Source: UBA6136 sp044350805 (GTDB lineage: Bacteria > Pseudomonadota > Gammaproteobacteria > Methylococcales > Methylococcaceae). Taken from it: a DNA stretch of 64,000 bases. The position numbers were made by a program, and so were the translations under genes. The stretch's first letter is position 1, and each line of letters opens with the position of its first letter. Positions 60,242 through 64,000 of the stretch are shown one piece after another. Location of the stretch: positions 1 through 64,000 of the forward strand of contig JBILGU010000003.1 in assembly GCA_044350805.1 (NCBI GenBank), written 5' to 3'. A model generated the notes under the pieces. It did not search any database and was not told the origin of the DNA. It was given only the letters and a program-made list of their open reading frames with translations.

Positions 60242-61385
60242 GTCGAAAGTGGCTGCCGGTGACGCGCATATTGCGGTTTTTGTAAGGAATCTCCGAGGGG
60301 GAGGTCTTGAGCGTGTGTCGCTCAATTTGGCCAACGAACTCTCAAGGAGAGGCATGCAAGTGGACATGGTCCTTGCAGAGGCTGATGGCGTTTTTCTTGA
60401 ATTGCTCGACCCGAAAATCCGTGTCGTAGACCTGAATGCGCCCTCCCTGAAAGGGTATACGTTTGGCTTGTCGCGGTATCTTCGACGGGAAAAACCCAAG
60501 GCTCTTCTGGCTCAGGGAGAAGAAGCGGGAGTGGCATCGATTGTGGCTCGATGGCTCAGTCGGGTCCCGACGCGGGTTGTGGTGAGTTGTCACAGCACGA
60601 TTTCCCAATATGTTCCAAGGTCCCAATATTTTAAGGTGCGTTTTCTTCCCGCCTTGATGCGGCTCACCTACCCCGCGGCGGATCATGTGGTCGCTGTTTC
60701 CTCTGGGGTTGCAGATGATCTTGCCGAGAGGGTCTCTCTCTCCCGATCCCAGATTCATGTCATTCCCAACCCTTCAATCCCCTCGGACTTTTTAACCCTT
60801 GCCCCTGAAAAACCAGCGCATCGCTTTTTTTCTTCAGGCCTGCCGGTTGTGGTTGCAGTGGGCTCACTCGTCCCGGCCAAGGATTATCCTTCGCTGCTTG
60901 AAGCCTTTTCGATGGTGCTTCGGCACAGAGACATGCGGCTAATCATTCTGGGTGAGGGTGCAGAGCGTGAGCGTTTGGAAGGTTTGATCAGTCATCTTGG
61001 GATTCAGGATGTGGTTGACCTCCCAGGATTCGTCGACCCTCCCTGGCCTTTCATGGCTGCATCCTCCGTTTTTGTCCTCTCATCCGCTTGGGAGGGGCTT
61101 CCGACGGTCCTGGTCGAGGCTTTGGCGTTGGGTTGTCGGATTGTATCGACCGATTGTCGAAATGGACCTTCGGAGATATTGGAGGGAGGACGTCATGGGG
61201 AACTGGTGCCTGTGGGCGCTCCTTCAGAGATGGCCGCAGCGATTGTTCGGGCGCTCGATCGTCCGCTTGATGGGGCGGCTCAAAAGATCCGGGCTCGGGA
61301 TTTCATGCCGGCACCCTGCTTGAATGCCTATCTTCCCCTCCTTCTTCCCATCAAGGCCGCCGTGCCGTTTATGGACTTGACTTGA
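60219..61385 (+). CDS. Glycosyltransferase family 4 protein
   Basis: A 388-residue GT-B enzyme with FVRNLRGGGLERVSLNLANEL at the start and ILGEGAERERL then SSAWEGLPTVLVEALALGCRIVSTD in the donor half. The given ATG overlaps the sulfotransferase gene by 23 bases. A GTG at 60249 after the stop, with AGGTCG upstream, is an alternative. It is followed directly by cysC. Confidence 0.9.
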   Translation: MYPNGLVRSKVAAGDAHIAVFVRNLRGGGLERVSLNLANELSRRGMQVDMVLAEADGVFLELLDPKIRVVDLNAPSLKGYTFGLSRYLRREKPKALLAQGEEAGVASIVARWLSRVPTRVVVSCHSTISQYVPRSQYFKVRFLPALMRLTYPAADHVVAVSSGVADDLAERVSLSRSQIHVIPNPSIPSDFLTLAPEKPAHRFFSSGLPVVVAVGSLVPAKDYPSLLEAFSMVLRHRDMRLIILGEGAERERLEGLISHLGIQDVVDLPGFVDPPWPFMAASSVFVLSSAWEGLPTVLVEALALGCRIVSTDCRNGPSEILEGGRHGELVPVGAPSEMAAAIVRALDRPLDGAAQKIRARDFMPAPCLNAYLPLLLPIKAAVPFMDLT

Positions 61386-62021
61386 GTGACTGACGTGAAT
61401 GACCAACGATCCAGAAATCTGACCCGTCACGAAGGCCTTGTGACCCGCAAGCATCGTGAGCAGGCTCAAGGCCATAAGTCTGCAGTGCTCTGGCTTACAG
61501 GATTGTCAGGGGCAGGCAAGTCCACATTGGGGCATGCTCTTGAGCAAAGACTTTTTGCCAATGGCTGCAGAACGTATGTCATGGATGGAGACAATGTTCG
61601 TCATGGACTGTGTTCCGACCTGGGTTTTAGCCTGGATGACCGCAGCGAGAACATTCGCAGGATTGGCGAGTCGGCAAAATTGTTTATGGATGCGGGTGTC
61701 ATTGTCATTACCGCTTTCATTTCGCCGCTGCGGGCGGATCGGGATCGCGTGAGGGCGATGTTCAGCGAGGGCGAGTTTTTTGAGATTTATTGTGCCGCTC
61801 CCCTGGCGGTCTGCGAGGGGCGGGATGTGAAGGGGCTCTACAAGAAGGCTCGCTCAGGCGAGGTTTCGGAATTTACCGGAATCTCTTCACCTTACGAATC
61901 TCCCCTGGCGCCGGAATTTGTCGCTGAAACAGGAAGTCTCTCGCTCGAGGCTTGCGTTGACGGGATTGTTGATCTTTTGAAGCGGAAGCAAATTCTAGGA
62001 GATGGGCTGAGTCGCCCCTAG
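61386..62021 (+). CDS. cysC: Adenylylsulfate kinase (CysC)
   Basis: A 211-residue kinase with the P-loop GLSGAGKS (39-46) and the DGDNVRHGLCSDLGFS and FISPLRADRDRVR APS-binding segments. It phosphorylates APS to PAPS, the sulfate donor. GTG 61386 follows the previous stop directly; GTG 61395 is an alternative start. Its position among two sulfotransferases points to a PAPS supply for glycan sulfation. No sulfate adenylyltransferase (cysDN or sat) lies nearby. Its stop overlaps that of the convergent ligase gene. Confidence 0.95.
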   Translation: MTDVNDQRSRNLTRHEGLVTRKHREQAQGHKSAVLWLTGLSGAGKSTLGHALEQRLFANGCRTYVMDGDNVRHGLCSDLGFSLDDRSENIRRIGESAKLFMDAGVIVITAFISPLRADRDRVRAMFSEGEFFEIYCAAPLAVCEGRDVKGLYKKARSGEVSEFTGISSPYESPLAPEFVAETGSLSLEACVDGIVDLLKRKQILGDGLSRP

Positions 62022-63334
62022 CGTGAGCCATCGACTTTGGTGAAGGCTCCGAAGGAGAGCGCGAGTAAAAGGGAAAATGGCGCACGCCACTCCTCCTGCA
62101 TGATTTGAAAACCTGCAAGACCACAGATTGCAAAGAAAAGAAGGCCCATGCCGGTGAACACTCCTACATTCAGGGCATTGGGATTCGTTTCCTCTCGAAG
62201 TGATCTTTTTAATCGCAACACACTCGATAAAAGTGCAGCGATAAACATGAGAAATCCAACCCCGCCGAAGCGCACCAGGATCTCAAGGTAGGTGTTGTGA
62301 AGGTGTGGGAACCAGATCAGCCGGCCATCGGGCTCCGGGGAACGGTAGCGTTCGTTCCCTTTCTCCTTGGCAATCGAAGCGCTTCCGCGATTTCCCCAAC
62401 CCAGAATCGGGTGCTCGCTGAAAGATTGAAGGCCAAACTCCATCATTTTTAGCCTCAGTCCGGTGGATGAGCCCTCAAATCGCTCGGTTTTAGTGGCTGA
62501 AAATACTTCGAGATCCCGGGTCATTCGCTCCTGAAAGATGGCCAGGTTTTTCCATGCGCCAAAAATCAGGGCAAAGGCAACGACCAGCATCATCAGATTG
62601 GCTGTGTGGGGTCTTTTGACGGGCTGGGTGCCCTTTGCTTTTTTTCGACGAAGGAGAAGGCCCAGAGGCAGCGTGACGCCGAGGGCAAGCCAACTGATTC
62701 TGGACTGACTCGCAATCAGCATGTAGCCGCTGAGGTAGACCGCAATCAGCCAGAGTGGCCCTTTCAATCGCCATGCGCCATTTTTTTCCTCAAAGAATCG
62801 TTCTTTGAACATTAAAAGGCCCAGCAGGGAGAGGCCTCCAGAAAGGCCCGCCATGCCAGCGGTCGAAAATTGAAAGTGCGGCTGCCAGTTGGTGTGATCT
62901 GAGCCGATATTAAATCGGAGAAGCTTTCCCGGCGCTGTGTGCAGCAGCATTCCGATGAGAAGGCCAAGCAGTGCAAGGCCAAAGAGGTTTTCCGGTTTTA
63001 TGCGGCTGTTTGAAAGCCAAGGGAGAAGGAATGCAAATCCTGACAGGAGGACCCACTTTGAGGTGGTGAGTGCTTGGCCTGGGAGTGCATGGGGGAACTC
63101 CAACATGCCTTTGAGCGAGAGGGCCAGAATGAGGACGGCAAAGCCCATCGCGCATCGCGCTTCGGTGCGCTGAATCAGCCAGGCTCTTGTCGGTCGATGG
63201 AGCGTCCCAAGGCCAGCAAGACCAATAAATGCGAGGTGATTCAGGATGGGGTTAAACCAGGCGCTGAACGCATAGAGATGAATCAGAAAGAAGCCGGCTC
63301 GATGCGCTTTAGAGAGATGGAAACTGGGCTGCAT
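62018..63334 (-). CDS. O-antigen ligase / polymerase-like membrane protein
   Basis: A 438-residue protein with about ten to twelve helices and a large periplasmic loop near the end that bears PHLHNTYLEILVRFGGVGFL, the H-N-x-Y/L-E-x-L feature of the WaaL/Wzy (O-antigen ligase) superfamily. It either ligates or polymerises the polysaccharide repeat in the periplasm. It is on the opposite strand to cysC, with overlapping stop codons. Confidence 0.85.
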   Translation of the reverse strand: MQPSFHLSKAHRAGFFLIHLYAFSAWFNPILNHLAFIGLAGLGTLHRPTRAWLIQRTEARCAMGFAVLILALSLKGMLEFPHALPGQALTTSKWVLLSGFAFLLPWLSNSRIKPENLFGLALLGLLIGMLLHTAPGKLLRFNIGSDHTNWQPHFQFSTAGMAGLSGGLSLLGLLMFKERFFEEKNGAWRLKGPLWLIAVYLSGYMLIASQSRISWLALGVTLPLGLLLRRKKAKGTQPVKRPHTANLMMLVVAFALIFGAWKNLAIFQERMTRDLEVFSATKTERFEGSSTGLRLKMMEFGLQSFSEHPILGWGNRGSASIAKEKGNERYRSPEPDGRLIWFPHLHNTYLEILVRFGGVGFLMFIAALLSSVLRLKRSLREETNPNALNVGVFTGMGLLFFAICGLAGFQIMQEEWRAPFSLLLALSFGAFTKVDGSR

Positions 63335-63478
63335 GCTCTAGATTCAGGTAGACGGGCATTCCTGTCAGGGGATGTCAGGGTCAGGAGGGTCCATCGGTTG
63401 ACCCGGTATTTTTGAGAGTTTTGCATACTTACCCCTGATCCGATACGCTAGAAGGCTGGTAAACAACAATCCCACTTG

Positions 63479-64000
63479 ATGGAAGTTTTTACACTGCTGG
63501 TTCTATTCGGCCTGAACGGCATTTTTGCGATGTCCGAGTTAGCGATCCTTTCCGCCCGAAAGGCGCGGCTACGTCAGGCGGTCGATGATGGCGTGTCGGG
63601 CGCTGAGGCAGCCCTTCAGCTTGCCAATGAGCCCAGTCACTTTTTATCGACTGTCCAGGTGGGCATTACGCTCATCGGTATCTTGAGTGGTGCTTTAGGT
63701 GAAGCCGCTCTTTCTCAAAAGGTCGATAACTACCTTCGACAATTTCCTCCGCTTTCAGCGTACAGCGATGCCCTTTCGATGGTCGTTGTCGTTTTTCTGA
63801 TCACCTATTTTTCACTCATCATTGGGGAATTGGTTCCCAAGCGACTGGCTTTGATTAAGGCAGAATCCATTGCCATTGGCGTTGCCAGACCCATGCGGCT
63901 CCTCTCGGTGCTCGCCTATCCTTTGGTGCGGCTGCTGAGCTTCTCTACCGATTTTGTCCTTTTCGTGCTGCGGATTCGAAAGCGAGAGGATTCGATTGTC
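63479..64000 (+). CDS. CNNM/CorC-type (DUF21) membrane protein, partial
   Basis: An ATG at 63479 opens a frame that runs to the right edge, 174 codons so far. It shows LFGLNGIFAMSELAILSARKARLRQ, then FLSTVQVGITLIGILSGALGEAAL, then YFSLIIGELVPKRLAL, the typical DUF21 transmembrane domain of the HlyC/CorC family. The CBS and CorC_HlyC domains expected after it lie beyond the window. Members are linked to Mg/Co transport or membrane stress. It diverges from the ligase gene across about 140 bases, which should include both promoters. Confidence 0.9.
   Translation, partial: MEVFTLLVLFGLNGIFAMSELAILSARKARLRQAVDDGVSGAEAALQLANEPSHFLSTVQVGITLIGILSGALGEAALSQKVDNYLRQFPPLSAYSDALSMVVVVFLITYFSLIIGELVPKRLALIKAESIAIGVARPMRLLSVLAYPLVRLLSFSTDFVLFVLRIRKREDSIV

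Overview
This is a 64-kb chromosomal segment with dense, mostly housekeeping and envelope genes. Its gene content points to a Gram-negative proteobacterium, most likely a gammaproteobacterium. The pointers are outer-membrane lipoproteins, an Mla lipid transporter, an RND efflux pump, a prfB-lysS pair with an E. coli-type frameshift, and a SUF operon led by an Rrf2 regulator. It probably oxidises methanol or another alcohol, because it carries a lanthanide-type PQQ dehydrogenase (XoxF) with its accessory proteins. I cannot name the genus. I found no tRNA, rRNA, CRISPR array, insertion sequence or prophage.

Layout. 1-6.2 kb: the end of an unknown gene, then exported proteins (a two-helix membrane protein, a secreted protein, a DUF4410-like lipoprotein, a di-haem oxidoreductase, a PPC-like protein and a pentapeptide-repeat protein), plus a possible 19-residue hydrophobic peptide before a strong terminator. 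6.3-9.7 kb: an AEC carrier, DUF190 and an elongated CrcB fluoride channel, an LCIB-type carbonic anhydrase homologue and a small unknown protein. 10.2-19.9 kb, all minus strand: a large TIR-like/NTPase/TPR (STAND) protein, then argS, a SPOR protein, gloA, sua5, murF and selO. 20-31.9 kb, all plus strand: mlaE-mlaF-mlaD, a PqiC-like lipoprotein, glgX and a tripartite RND pump, with several ATGA start/stop overlaps.

31.9-36.9 kb is the alcohol-oxidation locus. A SoxYZ-like carrier and a 'quinoprotein relay' metallohydrolase diverge from xoxF and xoxJ. xoxF has its own strong terminator and a visibly different, highly biased codon use. No XoxG cytochrome or PQQ synthesis gene is present. 36.9-45.7 kb, all minus strand: sufR-B-C-D-S-U with a Rieske ferredoxin, followed by prfB (with its +1 frameshift) and lysS. 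45.8-48.3 kb: an LdtD-like L,D-transpeptidase convergent with a MepK/YcbK-like peptidase, a pair that would make and cut 3-3 peptidoglycan crosslinks.

48.6-59.2 kb is one unbroken minus-strand run: a MurJ-type flippase, three glycosyltransferases, an asparagine synthetase, a sulfotransferase, a pirin, and mtnB, mtnD and mtnC of methionine salvage. 59.3-63.3 kb adds a second sulfotransferase, another glycosyltransferase, APS kinase (cysC) and an O-antigen ligase/polymerase-like protein. Together these suggest a sulfated surface polysaccharide with its own PAPS supply. The window ends inside a CNNM/CorC-type membrane protein.

The items most worth a second look are the STAND protein with a possibly degenerate TIR domain, the XoxF/quinoprotein-relay locus lacking a cytochrome, the elongated CrcB, the LCIB-like enzyme and the sulfated-polysaccharide locus.
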